From the NCBI RefSeq assembly GCF_047495875.1, contig NC_092467.1, positions 31,880,616 through 31,944,615 on the forward strand: DNA of 64,000 nt. Direction: 5' to 3'. The position numbers were made by a program, and so were the translations under genes. Of this stretch, positions 1 through 12,800 are shown one piece after another (the first letter of the stretch is position 1; each line of letters starts with the position of its first letter). Source of the stretch: Pithys albifrons albifrons (Eukaryota > Chordata > Aves > Passeriformes > Thamnophilidae). The notes under the pieces were generated by a model that was not told the DNA's origin, searched no databases, and saw only the letters and a list, made by a program, of their open reading frames with translations.

Positions 1-823
1 CACCACTCTTGTGTGTGGGTTTTAATCCCTGGAGCCCACTGGGATGTGGCTCCAGCCACAGTTCCCAGAGCCCTCATTCCACATGGATGGAATCACCATG
101 TTGGGATACAGGGAGGTGTTTCCCCATGGCCTGGAGAGCACCATCCTCCCTCCAACTTGCTGTTTGCTTGTTAAAATTAGGCAAAAATACAAGGAAAGAC
201 TTAAATCCCCATTCAGCTTTTTGTTGAAAAGGGAAGAGTTTCCACAGCCCTGAGTGATGTTGGGCTGAACCTTCCCAGCCCATTTCCCATGAGGAGTTTC
301 CACACCAGGAGCCCTGATAATTTCAGAGCATGAACTGTCCTTGTTCTTGTGGGTCTGCAGGGTTCAAAATATTCTAAATATTAATAGATGACACTTTCTG
401 AAACTCTTTTCACACCTTCACAACTTCAGTGCATGAACTTTGTTCAAAATTAGGCAAAAATACAAGGAAAGACTTAAATCCCCATTCAGCTTTTTGTTGA
501 AAAGGGAAGAGTTTCCACAGCACTGAGTGATGTTGGGCTGAGCCTTCCCAGCCCATGAGGAGTTTCCACACCAGGAGCCCTGATCACTTCAGTGCATCAA
601 CTGTCCTTGTTCCTGTGGGTTCAAAATACTGTAAATATTAATAATGACACTTTCAGAGCCTCTTTCCACCCCCTGACAACTTCAGTGCATGAGCTGCCCT
701 TGTTCACATGGGTTTCCAGGATTAAAATGGCTTGTAAATATTAATAGATAACACTTTATTCCTGATGGTAAAGAATCCATATATTTAACAGCATCTCTTG
801 GTTTTTCTCTTCTCCCCTTCCAG
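1..823 (+). other. 3' end of ROR1 intron 1, with tandem partial duplications
   Basis: No coding signal. A block at 172-268 (motif TACAAGGAAAGACTTAAATC) recurs nearly unchanged at about 449-545, and flanking pieces (TATTAATAGATGACACTTTC and AACTTCAGTGCATGA) recur two to three times, so the stretch is built from imperfect tandem units of roughly 270 bp. The pyrimidine tract before exon 2 starts near 798. Confidence 0.7.
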
Positions 824-895
824 GAGCCAATTCCTCAGTTGGTGCAGATTTCATGCCCACATCCTCATGGAACATCTCCAGTGAATTAGATAAAG
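824..895 (+). CDS. ROR1: ROR1 exon 2 (N-terminal extracellular segment)
   Basis: A 72-nt exon between a pyrimidine-rich acceptor (CCCCTTCCAG, ending 823) and donor GTAAGA at 896. It starts at phase 1 (2 nt complete the exon 1 codon), gives 23 codons and leaves a G. The translation contains [13 protein letters not shown], the conserved ROR1 stretch just before the Ig domain, with one N-glycosylation sequon (N-I-S). The first ten residues ([10 protein letters not shown]) diverge from mammals, as expected for this fast-evolving segment. It is too short to stand out as an ORF. Confidence 0.93.
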
Positions 896-3800
896 GTAAG
901 AGGGGCAGAAAAATCAGATTTAAAAATCCCACTCCTTGACTTGACCAAATCAGCAAAGGGGTTGGGGGGGGTGTTTAAGGTCAACCTTTGCCTTGGGATC
1001 CTGTGGCATTTTATGGCCTGTGGTTCTGGAGTTTCTGGGGGTTGTTCTGCTCGTTCCTTGTACCAGTGAAATGTTCCACATGGCACGACTGTTTGAAGGT
1101 GTGAGTTCTGCTGCTTTGTGAACTGCTTCCCGTTGTTCCTGGTGGATCTGAACTCACAGTTAATTCCCAACCACCAGGCAGTGCCTTTGCCTCTGTTTGT
1201 TGTGGAGTTTTGAGGCTTTAGTAGTAGAGGGGGAAACACGTTTATTTGCAGGTGGTGTGTGTGCAGTTCTGAGCTCTGCCAATGGAATTTCTTGTTAAAA
1301 GAGGATTATTTCTCATTGCTGCTTTTCTAAACGAGGCACTGCTAATTATTTCAGCCCAATCCTTGGATTCCTGCAGGCCCTGTGGCTCCTCCTCAATCCC
1401 TCTGCTCTTGGAAATGCTTCTGCTGCACCATTTCAGTGCACTTTGTGTCAGCCACTCCTCCCTTTTGCTTCAAGCTTTGCCAACCATTTCCTCTTCAGCT
1501 GGAAATTTCCCCACCTGGAATTCTGCCACAGATGCTTTTCCCCACTGGTGGGGTGTGTTTTGTTCATGGTTTGTTGGGACATGTGCTCATAATGCTTTGT
1601 GTTTGTGCATAAATGTGGGGTTTTGTGCTTAAGCATGAGGAGAATATGTGGGTGTGAGTACTTGAGGTGGGTCCTTTCCCATCTGCAGGACTTCCTGGTG
1701 ATCCAGGACACAGTGGAGAAGACACAAGTCAAAGGGCTGGTGGTTTCTGGTGGGACAGGGAGAAAAGCTGGTAGTCATTGAGCAGAGAATTCCCAAGTCA
1801 CAGCAAAATGCTGGAAGAAGGTGTTGAGTGACTGGATGCCTTTTCCCACTGCAGGGACCCATCCAGGTCCAGGCTGTGCTCAGGGAACATCCCAAAGCTG
1901 GGGAGAAGGGAAGGTGATGGTTCTCCCAGCCAGGATCATGGAGTGGTTTGGGTTGGAGGAACCTCAAAGCCCATCCAGTGCCACCCCTGCTGTGGGCACC
2001 TCCCACTGTCTCAGGTTGCTCCAACCTGGCCCTGGACTCTCCCAGGGATGGGGCAGCCACAGCTTCTCTGCCCAACCTGTGCCAGGCCCTGCCCACCCTC
2101 CCAGCCAGGAATTCCTTCCCAATATCCCACCAATCTCCCCTTTTCCAGTGTTTTGCAGCTTCCTTTGGTTTTTTGAAAAGTGGAAAATAATTGAATGGTT
2201 TAGAAAATGCAAGTTAAGGCCACAAACTCAAAAATCAGAATTTTCAGATCCAAGGGAAACCTTTGGCCAGTCAAAGCAGAGCTGCCATTCCTCTGCCAGC
2301 TGAGCCCAGTAGGAATGGGACCATTTGCCACGTTGCTTCCATGGCACCTGTTCTGAGCTCTCCACACTGTCACAAACGGGTCAAATGGGCTTAGAGGCTT
2401 CTGGAAAAAAAACCAAATTGGAAGTTTTTAAAGTGAGCTTGGCCGTGGCACTGAGTGCCATGATCTGGTAAAGGGACTGGAGCTGGACCAAGGGTTGGAC
2501 TTGATGATCTCGGAGGTCTTTTCCAACCCAATCCATTCTATGATTCTATGGATGTGGCACTGAGGGAGAATCCACCACATCTTGATCCAACCATGTCTTG
2601 ATCCAACCCCACTGTGATCACCAGCCCAGGGCACTGAGTGCCCTGGGCTGGTGATCACAGTGGGGTTGGATCAAGGGTTGGATTTGATGATCTCAGAGGT
2701 CTTTTCCACCCCAATCCATTCTATGATTCCATGATCCCCCTGGAATGCAGAGATCTCCAGGGGCTGGGCTGGTTGCTGCATTCCTGGGAATTCCCAGCCC
2801 CTTGCTGGGTCTGCTCTCAGCTCACACACCTGGAGAGCCTTTCCAGGTGGGATTCAGAAGCTCAGTCAGAGGGGTGGGTTCTCCTCCAGCATCTTGGGGC
2901 ACAGAGCTCTGGTCCTGAGGGGGAACAGGGACTGTCCTGTGGGAAGGAAGGAGGAGAAGGTGAGCTATGCTGGTGCCCTCAGTGCCCATTGCTTTGGCCA
3001 ACAGAATCCCAGACTATTCCCTTGGAAGGGACCCACAAGGATCATCGAGTCCAACTCTTAAGTCACAGGGGATTGAACCCATGACCTTGGTGTTGTTCCA
3101 ACCAAGTTTTAACCAACTGAACTAATTCCTTTTGAGGAAAGCAGCCCAAGGCACCACCATCCATCCCATCCCATCCCATCCCATCCCATCCCATCCCATC
3201 CCATCCCATCCCATCCCATCCCATCCCATCCCATCCCATCCCCTCCTCTTTGCTGCTCCCACCAAGGAGGCCACGCAGGAAAACCCCTTTGAAAACCTGT
3301 TAAAAATTCACCACTTCAAAGCGGTTCCCAGTCAGGTTTCCCCAGTTCAAAGCCCTGAGTGGCTCCAAGGGGACCTCCTGCCTCTTGGAAAGGACCATCC
3401 CCACCACATCCTCCCGTGCCTTTGGGAAGCAGGAGCAGCTCCAGAGCCTTGGCAATCACGTTCTGCATTTGGAAATAATGACTTAATCTGGTGCTTTCCC
3501 CTCTCTGGGTGAGCCCCGCACTGATTATCCTGCAACTGAGCCCTATTCAGGTTTCAGTTTCTATTAAATAAGCCCAATCGACAGCATTAAACAGTTGCCT
3601 GTTTATTCTTTTTAGCAGGAAATGAATTTAAAAGAGACGCAGCCACCCGTGAAGAGCTGTTGAAAGCGGCGATTGATGGGAGGGAGGAGGTGGTTTCTCA
3701 CCAAAACCGTAGAAAAACAAACAAACTGGGCCCCGAGAAGTAAAAAAATAATCACTTTTTAAGACAGGGGGGATTTAGCTGGGAGCGTTTCTCTCTCCTT

Positions 3801-6800
3801 TCCCGCTGTGAGACCTCTGTGGGGTGCAGAGGGAATGGCACGAGGGAGAAAGAGCAAGGAAAACACCGGCCAGTAAATATTGAATTAGAGCAGGAAAAAG
3901 AGGTGAAACTTCAAGGAGAAAAGGTGGCAGGAAAAGACCCATTTCAGGGGCCAGTGGCAGGATGTTGATGCCCAAAAAGGCAGAACAAACTGTTTATTGA
4001 CTAAAACTTTGCCTCTAAACAGTTTGTTCTGCCTTTTTGGGCATCATATTTCCTTTTTGGGCATCAATGTGAAGCCTCTCAGCCCCAGGTTGCTGCTTGG
4101 GATTCTCTCAGGCTGCAGCTCCCAATTTACCTTCAGCTCTTCTTTCCTTTCAGCTTCTTCTTTTCCTTCAGCTCCTTCCACAAAAGTGGTTATGGAAGGG
4201 GAGCCTTTCCCTCTGTCAGACACAAAGAAACAGGCCTGGATTGGAGTGAGAGGCTCTTTACTGAGATCTGAGTTGTTTGGGGTCTCTCCATCCTTGGGCT
4301 GAGATGATGTTGGAGCCTTTGCCAAGGAGGAGGCAGCTTTGCAATCTCCTTTTCTTGGAGCTGTGAGTGGGATGCAGCCCCAGCAGAACACTGGAGTCAT
4401 TCCCCTGGGCCCCCACTCCCCCCTGCAGCCTCCCTGGGGCTGGTTCCACCATGGCCATGCCCAGGGATGTGTCCTGGAGCAGAGGACACTGGGCTGGAGT
4501 GCTGGGACCTCCTCCTGCTCCTGGATCTTCACTTGCTCCTTCAGCTTTCAAGGAGAACCCTCAGTCTGGGGTTTTGCAGATTCTCTCCTGTTTTCCTTCT
4601 CCTTTTGTGTCCTGGCAGCTTTGGCAGACAAGGATAAAACTTGGGAATAGTTCAGGGCTTGGGAACCATTTCCATTCCCAGACATCCCTGATGCCAAGCC
4701 TGGGATTTGAGCTCCAGCCCCTCCATGTGGCACAGTCCTTGCCCTGGGCACTTGCCAGTCCTGTGGTGCTCCAGGGGAGACAAACATTCCCTGCAGAGCT
4801 TGGATTTCACAAAATGCACCCCAAAGCACTCAGGAGTTTGAGGACAGGCTGGGATTTATCCTTAATATCCAGGGAAATGACCTGAGTTCTGAGAGGGCAA
4901 CTCTTTGTGATCTCCCAGGGACAGTTGGACTCTCAGGCAAACCACACCTCAAACGACAGAAACCAAACCAAACGTGGAGAAAAGCAGGTGGGGCCTGGCC
5001 CCAACCCTTTGGAGATTTCCAGAGTCTCCTTTGGAATCACTGGCTGGAATCTGAGCCATGTGGTGAAAGGGGAGGAATTCCAGCTTTGCCATTCGGGCAC
5101 CATTTCCCTTTTTCCATTGCTGTTATGTGGGTTCTGTTGGGTGGATCAGCTCCTGGTTCCATCAGGGGGTGTTGGGTGGATCAGGCTCCTGGTTCCATCA
5201 GGTGGTGTTGGGTGGATCAGACTCCTGGTTCCATCAGGGGGTGTTGGGTGGATCAGCTCCTGGTTCCATCAGGGGGTGTTGGGTGGATCAGCTCCTGGTT
5301 CCATCAGGGGGTGTTGGGTGGATCAGACTCCTGGTTCCACCTCCTGGTTCCATCTGGAGGGTGTTGGGTGGATCAGCTCCTGGTTCCATCTCCTGGTTCC
5401 ATTGGGAGGTGTTGGGTGGTTTCTGGTTCCATCAGGGGGGAGTTGGGTGGATCAGCTCCTGGTTCCACCTCCTGGTTCCATCTGGGGGGGTGTTGGGTGG
5501 ATCAGCTCCTGATTCCACCTCCTGGTTCCACCTCCTGGTTCCATCAGGGGATGTTGGGTGGATCAGCTCCTGGTTCCACCTCCTGGTTCCATCTGGGGGG
5601 GTGTTGGGTGGATCAGCTCCTGGTTCCATCTCCTGATTTCATTGGGGGGTGTTGGGTGGTTTCTGGTTCCATCAGGGGGTGTTGGGTGGATCAGCTCCTG
5701 GTTCCATCTCCTGATTTCATTGGGGGGTGTTGGGTGGTTTCTGGTTCCATCAGGGGGTGTTGGGTGGATCAGGCTCCTGGTTCCACCTCCTGGTTCCATC
5801 AGGGGGTGTTGGGTGGCTCAGGCTCCTGGTTCCACCTCCTGGTTCCATTGGGGGGGTGTTTGGTGGATCAGGCTCCTGGTTCCACCTCCTGGTTCCACCT
5901 CCTGGTTCCATCAGGGGGATGTTGGGTGGATCAGCTCCTGGTTCCACCTCCTGGTTCCATCAGGGGATATTGGGTGGATCAGCTCCTGGTTCCACCTCCT
6001 GATTCCATCTGGGGGGGTGTTGGGTGGATCAGTTCCTGGTTCCACCTCCTGGTTCCACCTCCTGGTTCCACCTCCTGGTTCCATCAGGGGATATTGGGTG
6101 GATCAGCTCCTGGTTCCACCTCCTGGTTCCATCTGGGGGGGTGTTGGGTGGATCAGCTCCTGGTTCCACCTCCTGGTTCCACCTCCTGGTTCCATCAGGG
6201 GGATGTTGGGTGGATCAGCTCCTGGTTCCACCTCCTGGTTCCACCTCCTGGTTCCACCTCCTGGTTCCACCTGGGGGGTCCCCTTGCCAGTGGGGCAGTA
6301 AATTTCCTGCTGCTTCGTTTGCCCATTTTTTTAGCCACACTCCATTAGCTCCCTTTGTTTGCTTTTCCCCCAGCAGAGCGTGGGCTTTGGTGGAGAATTT
6401 GTGTTCCTTCAGTGTCTGCTTTATAAATAATTGAGGGTGTGAAATTTGAGGGTCACGGGACACAAACCCAGAAAGAAACTCTGAGCAACTTTGGGGCATT
6501 CGTGGCAAAGACCTTTCACAAAATGCTTTGCTTGGGTTGGATTTTTTTTTTCCCCTATAACCTGAATATTGATTATCATAATAATCTTTTCCTGGCTCAT
6601 CCAGCTGTCTGAGTTTATTTGAAAGATTGATAGATCAGAGGGTCAAGGGAGGTGTTTTATTGTACCTTTCTGGTCCAAATTTCCTGACATTTTTTTTTGT
6701 TGAAGAATAAAACAGGCCCTTTTAAAAGGCTCAGAAAGGGCTAATAAGAACCAGATCCCAAAGTGATGCTGTGTCAAAATGTCAGAAATAACAGCTTGGC

Positions 6801-9800
6801 TTGGACTCCACACCATTAATCTTGAGGCAAAGACCTTTTCCTTCAGTGCTGGGGTTTTTTTTTTACTTCTGAAGGGACACCAAAATCCCTCCGTGGTTTT
6901 CAGTAGTTGGGTTTTTAGAGCTGGATCTGGACATTTGTTTACCTGCTCCAAATCACTTTCTGGGGGGGATGAAGTTGAGAAGCTTCTCAGGTGGGCTGTA
7001 AAAGTGGTTCCTGAGGAAAGAAAAGCTTCATTTCCCCTCTCCAGATCAGTGTCTGGGACATCTTGCCCTGAAAGCTCAGAGTCCAGGAAAGGAGGGGCAG
7101 GTGCCACCTCTCAGATGCACATGAAGAGTCCACGTGGCCATGGAGGGTGGGGGGATCCAGATTCCACCTCATTTTTTGGAAGTTTGGGCCATCTCTGAGC
7201 TGCTGATTATTAGAAAAGAGCAATGAATTCTGAAAATCCCAAGAATAAGAGAATCTGCAGAACCATCAAGCCTTGGGCAACCTCTTTGGGTTCCTTGAGT
7301 TGTCCTGGGTGGCTCTGAAGCCTCTGGATGGGGTTTGAGAAGAGGGAGCCCAAAAGGAGTCCTGAATTTATTTGAAACTCAGCTGGGCCAGCAAAGGCAG
7401 GGAAAGGTTTCCCAGTGTCCCAAGACAGTGGACATGGAATATCTCCACATGGTTCCTTCTGTAATTCTGATCTGCATATGGGTCACCAAACCACGGATGA
7501 AGTTCAGTATCTCCTTCCTCTGCTTTTATTCTTTTGGAATAAGTGGAATTCCAGCTGGGAGTTTTCCTTTTGCCCCTTTTAATAACAAGGATCAAGTGAT
7601 CAGAACCGCAGAGCAGGAGTTGTCTTGGGCAGATCAATCAATCAATCAATGGTTAATTATTTTTCCAGCAGAGAAGTTTGTGCCCTGCTCATGACCATGT
7701 TCCACCAGAAATCCTCCTGGTTCCTTCTGACCTCCAAATTCCAGCTGATGGAACATGGGGAACAACCAGCAAACCCCTCCAGCATCTAAAAAAAAAAAGC
7801 TTTTGGTTCACAGGGATAATTCAAGGCCAGGTTGGATGGGGCTTGGAGCAACCTGGGACAGTGGGAGGTGACCCTGTCCTTGGCAGGGGGTGGGATGGGA
7901 TGGGCTTTGAGGTCCCTCCCAACCCAAACCATCCCAGGGTTCTGCCTGGTTTGAGTTCCCAAATCCAGAATTAAGCAAGTCCTGCAGTCCAGCACGTGGG
8001 AATGGTGTCCCCACAGCTGCTGGTTTGCTGGAGGGAAGGTCTGGAGATGCTCCTTCCCACAGAGGTGGTTGTCACCCACCTGTAATGGCAGGAGCTCCAA
8101 CCTGTGCTGCACCTGCACTGAAGCTGCTCTAGCCTTGAATTTCAGCTTTTCCTGGAATATTCTGCAAGATCAAAAGGGTAAAAAGCAAAGGGATAAATGA
8201 ACCAACACCTCATCTCATAAAATGGCCCTTTCAGGGTCTAATCCTCCCTCCCCACGGTGTGGGATCAGGACTGGTCTCCCTGTGGCCAGCAAAGCCTCCT
8301 GAGATGTGGGAATTGAAGAGAGAGGGACCATGAGGGCCCACAGCAGATTAACATTCCTCGGGCAGCTTTTATTTTGAAAGCCACCTGAGCTCCACTTGCA
8401 AGTGGGGGGATATTGGAAGGATTTATTGTGCTGGGCAGGCTCCTATTTAACATCAGGGCTTGGGCTGTGGAAATCCACACTCTTTTCTTCTCCTGAGACA
8501 CTCAACTCCCTCCACCCCATCCCTGCAACATCCAACCAGCAGAGAAAGCTTGGCCATGAGAGACCCCCCCCCATGTTTGGGGTTTCTCTGCAGTGTCTCC
8601 ACTTCTCAGAGCCAGGGGGATGACTTATGATGTGTTGTGTTTGCCTTGGCAGTGGCTCAAACCCAGGAATATATTTCAGGCTTGGCTTTGCAGATATTAT
8701 CTCAAGTCATTTAAAAGTTCATTATGGGGCACTTGCTGGTGCTGCTCCACTAAAGGGGCTGTCAGCATTTTTTAAGGGTTTATAACTCAGCCATTAAAAA
8801 AAAAAAACACACCTCTCTGTGGGTTGAAAACTTGGCATTCAGGGGCTGGGCCCAGCAGTAAATTGTTTTTACAAATTAAAAAAAAATCACTTGGACTATT
8901 ATTAAATTATAGGTGGGCTAAATTTTATTTAGAGCTCTTTCAGTCAGGCCTTTCTTCCTCCCTTTCCCCCCCCCCCCCCCTTTCTGTAAATTAACTCGTT
9001 TCCCCAATGTTTTTAGAGGGTGCTGCTCTAAAATATGGATGGGCTTTTGTTCTGGGCTTGAAACTCTGAGATTTCACTTCAGATAGAATGGGAGGGCTCA
9101 GCCCAACGTGGCACTTTGCACCTTCCAAGTGCTTTCTGAGCATTATCTCATTAATGTCCAGAGCAGCCTCCCCATGATGTAAGAGGGATTATTATCCTCC
9201 CTTTCTGGCTGCACAGATGGAGCCAAAAGGTTTCAGGCTGTTTTTTTCAAAGGCCTTGGTTGCACAAATCCCTCTGGCTTTGGGTGTCTGCTGCCCTTTG
9301 GCTCTCCTAAAAATCCCAGCTGGGGTGATTCACCCATGGCTGCTCAAAGCCAGGGGAAACTCAGACTTTCCAGAGCCCACTGGAGGGGTTCATTCCTCCA
9401 AGTGCAGGAATTAATTTGGGGGTAGAGTCACAGACTCACAGACTATTCTGAGCTGGAAGGACCCACAAGGACCATCGAGTCCAACTCTCAAGTCAATGGC
9501 CCACAGAGGGGATTGAACCCATGACCTTGGCATTGTTACAGCCAAGTTTTAACCAACTGAGGTGTCCCTGTCCATGGCAGGAGGTGGTACTGGATGAGCT
9601 TTAAGGTTCCTCCCAACCCATTCACAGACTCACAGACTATTCTGAGCTGGAAGGACCCACAAGGACCATCGAGTCCAACTCTCAAGTCAATGGCCCACAG
9701 AGGGGATTGAACCCATGACCTTGGCATTGTTACAACCAAGTTTTAACCAGCTGAGCCATCCTGTTTCTAAGAAATTGTTCTTTAGGTCAGAGGGAGTCAG

Positions 9801-12800
9801 CTCTGGGCATCTGAGGAGCTCCTGGCTGGCACTGAGGGTGGCAGAGCAAACAGGGTGGGGTGGGGTGGGGTGGAGGGAGCTCAGAGCCCACCCAGTGCCA
9901 CCCCAGCCATGGCAGGGACACCTCCCACTGTCCCAGGATGCTCCAAGCCCTGTCCAGCCTGGCCTGGGACACTCCCAGGGATCCAGGGGCACCCTGTGCC
10001 AGGGCCTGCCCACCCTCCCAGGGAAGGATTTTTGCTGGGCTTTGGTAGGTGAGAGTTTGACACAAGTAATAAAAATAAAATTGGGCTTCTCTCTGGCCCC
10101 TCCATGCCAGGAGAGGTGACTGTTTGTACCAGGGAGGGGTGACTTTTGTTTGGGACAGTGAGGGGTGACTTTGGTTTGTACCAGGGAGGGACAGTGAGGG
10201 GTGACTTTGTTTGTGCCAAGGAGGGACAGTGAGGGGTGACTGTGCCAGGGGAGGGACAGTGAGGGGTGACTTATTTGGGACAGTGAGGGGTGACTTTGTG
10301 CCAGGGAGGGACAGTGAGGGATGACTGTTTGGGACAGTGAGGGGTGACTTTGTTTGTGCCAGGGAGGGACAGTGAGGGGTGACTGTTTGTGCCAGGGAGG
10401 GACATTGAGGGGTGACTGTTTGTGCCAGGAAGGGACAGTGAGGGGTGACTTTGTTTGTGCCAGGAAGGGACAGTGAGGGGTGACTTTGTTTGTGCCAAGG
10501 AGGGACAGTGAGGGGTGACTTTGTTTGGGACAGTGAGAGGTGACTTTGTTTGGGACAGGGACAGTGAGGGATGATTTCTGTGCATGCCAGGAGAGGAGTC
10601 CTCCTAGTTCTGTGTCCCTGAAGAACCTCCAAGGCTTGGGGAGCTCATTTTCAATCCCACAACTCCTTTATCTCTGAGAAACATCTCACCAAGCTTCCAG
10701 TGGCTTCAAACCTGCCCTGGTTAAACCTCATCTCAGGTGAGCTGCTTGATGTGATTTATGACCCAGGTGCTGAATTTATGGGTTTGAGGACTAAGGAAAG
10801 GTGAGTTCAGCAGCTGGATTTTGTTCTGGTGTTTCTGTGGTTGCTCATGGAGGGAGATGGAGACAATTAGAGGAGTCAGAAGCTCCTGAGGCTCCGAGGC
10901 CACTTTGTTGGTACCTCCAGAGAAGGTGCCCCATCTCTCTTGCCTTCAATGCCTTCTGACACCTTAAAATCCTTTCCCAGCTTTTGGAAACCTGCCCTCC
11001 ATCCTGCCTGCTCTGTTTGCCTCTGGTGTTCCCCAGGAGCTTTTTCCCAGTTTCCTTGGGAGTTTCCCAGTTTCCTCTGGAGCAGACTCTGAAACATTAT
11101 CAGGAATTACAGCAATGGTTGTGGTGTGGAAATGATACAGGGGATAATTAACTGTGGTTCTCCAGTTCCAGGCTATTAGTGGGGCTTGATTAAAGCCAGG
11201 CTGACTCCAGTGGTGCTTCCCAGGGAGATTGGAAAGGTGGGAAGTCAGAAACATTCCTGATCTTGGAGAATGATCCTGGGGAGATGAGAAGTCAGTGGGA
11301 CACCCTGGAAAGAGCTGTGGGTCTGTCCCCTCAGGGTTGGGATCTCTCCCCTTTCAACCCCAAACACAAAATTCCTAATTAATTGGGTCCCTGGGAGTCT
11401 GGAAACAGCTGGATTTTCATGGAATTGCTAAGGTTGGAAAAGACCCTCAAGCAGCACCACCACGTTCACTGCTCACCATGTCCCCAAGTGCCACATCCAC
11501 GGGTTTTTTGGACATTCCAGGGATGGGAACTCCATCCCTGTCCTGGGCAGCCCCTTCCAATGCTTGACAACCCTTTCCACAAAGATGTTTTTTTCCCTAA
11601 AATCCAATCCAAGCCTCCCCTGACACTACTTGAGGCCGTTCCCTCTCATCCTGTTGTGTTACCTGGGCTGGTGATCACAGTAGGGTTGGATCAAGACATG
11701 GTTGGATCAAGACATGGTGGATTCTCCCTCAGTGCCACATCCACAGAATCACAGAATGGATTGGGTTGGAAAAGACCTCCGAGATCATCAAGTCCAACCC
11801 TTGGGCCAACTCCAGTCCCTTTACCAGATCATGGCACTCAGTTCCACGGCCAAGCTCAGCTGAAAAACCTCCAGGGATGGGGAATCCACCCCCTCTCTGG
11901 GCAGCCCATTCCAATCCCTGAGCACTCTCTCTGCAAAGAAGTTTTTTCTGATCTCCAACTTCAATTTCCCCTGGCAGAGCTTGAGCCCATCGTGCCCCCT
12001 TGTCCTATTGCTGAGTGCCTGGGAGAAGAGACCAGCCCCCACCTGGCCAGAAGTTCCCTTCAGGCAGTTCCAGACAGTGCTGAGGTCACCTCTGAGCCTC
12101 CTCTTCTCCAGGCTGAACACCCCCAGCTCCCTCAGCCTCTCCCCACAGGGCTTGTGCTCCAGTCCCTTCTCCAGCCTTGTTGCTCTTCTCAGTTGGGTTG
12201 GAAGAGACCTCTGAGATCATCAAGCCCAACCCTTGATCCAACCCCACTGTGATCACCAGACCAGGGCACAGAGTGGGGCACAGAGTGCCCTGGGCTGGTG
12301 ATCACAGTGGGGTTGGATCAAGACATGGTGGATTCTCTGTCCCTGGAGGTGTTTCAGAGGACACTCAGTGCCACATCCAGTCCCTTCTCCAGCCTCGTTG
12401 CTCTTCTCTGGCCCCGCTCCAGCCCCTCAATGTCCTTCCTGAGCTGAGGGGCCCAGAACTGAACACAACACTCGAGGTGTGGCCTCCCCAAGGCAGAGTC
12501 CAGGGGAAGGGTCACTGCCCTGGGCCTGCTGGCCACGCTAATTTGGATCCAGGCCAGGATCCCATTGGCCTTCTTGGCCACCTGGACACACTGTTGGCTC
12601 ATGAATAAACTCCCTAAGTTATGAGCCTTCTGATCCAGCCTTCTGATATCTGCTGTGCCTGAGCTCTTCTGACCATCAGTCCACAGCCCAGCTCGGTATA
12701 AGGGGCTCCCCCTCTAACTGGGCCTTGCTCCTTCTCATGGAAAGACTTCAGGTCCTTGGGGGTTGATCCTGCCCCTCTCCGTGTGTCCCCCCAGACTCGT

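Larger units (their letters stand above)
896..12794 (+). other. ROR1 intron 2
   Basis: About 11.9 kb. It holds CR1 pieces, three tRNA-type SINEs, a CATCC pentanucleotide run, a perfect hairpin at 3966-4046, two minisatellites and a 1.2 kb CR1 complex immediately before exon 3. Apparently single-copy stretches are 900-1930, 3250-3960, 4050-5130, 6290-7790, 7960-9420 and 10580-11400; I see no exon or RNA gene in them. Confidence 0.85.

Noticed and set aside
3966..4046. A microRNA gene
   Set aside because: The stem is perfectly paired with a partial third copy beside it, which points to a duplication/inversion event; no independent evidence of processing.
5086..6348. 420-codon + strand ORF rich in Gly/Trp/Val/Pro
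   Set aside because: It is entirely inside the 36-bp minisatellite, and the other two + frames are also open; there is no splice or start context.
9425..9758. Functional tRNA genes on the minus strand
   Set aside because: Box A- and B-like motifs exist but the head has no intact acceptor stem and runs straight into a CR1-like tail; it is a SINE.
11656..12605. CR1 reverse-transcriptase peptides as a host gene
   Set aside because: They match the C-terminal part of CR1 ORF2, are repeated in at least five other places and are broken by the nested tail cassette.
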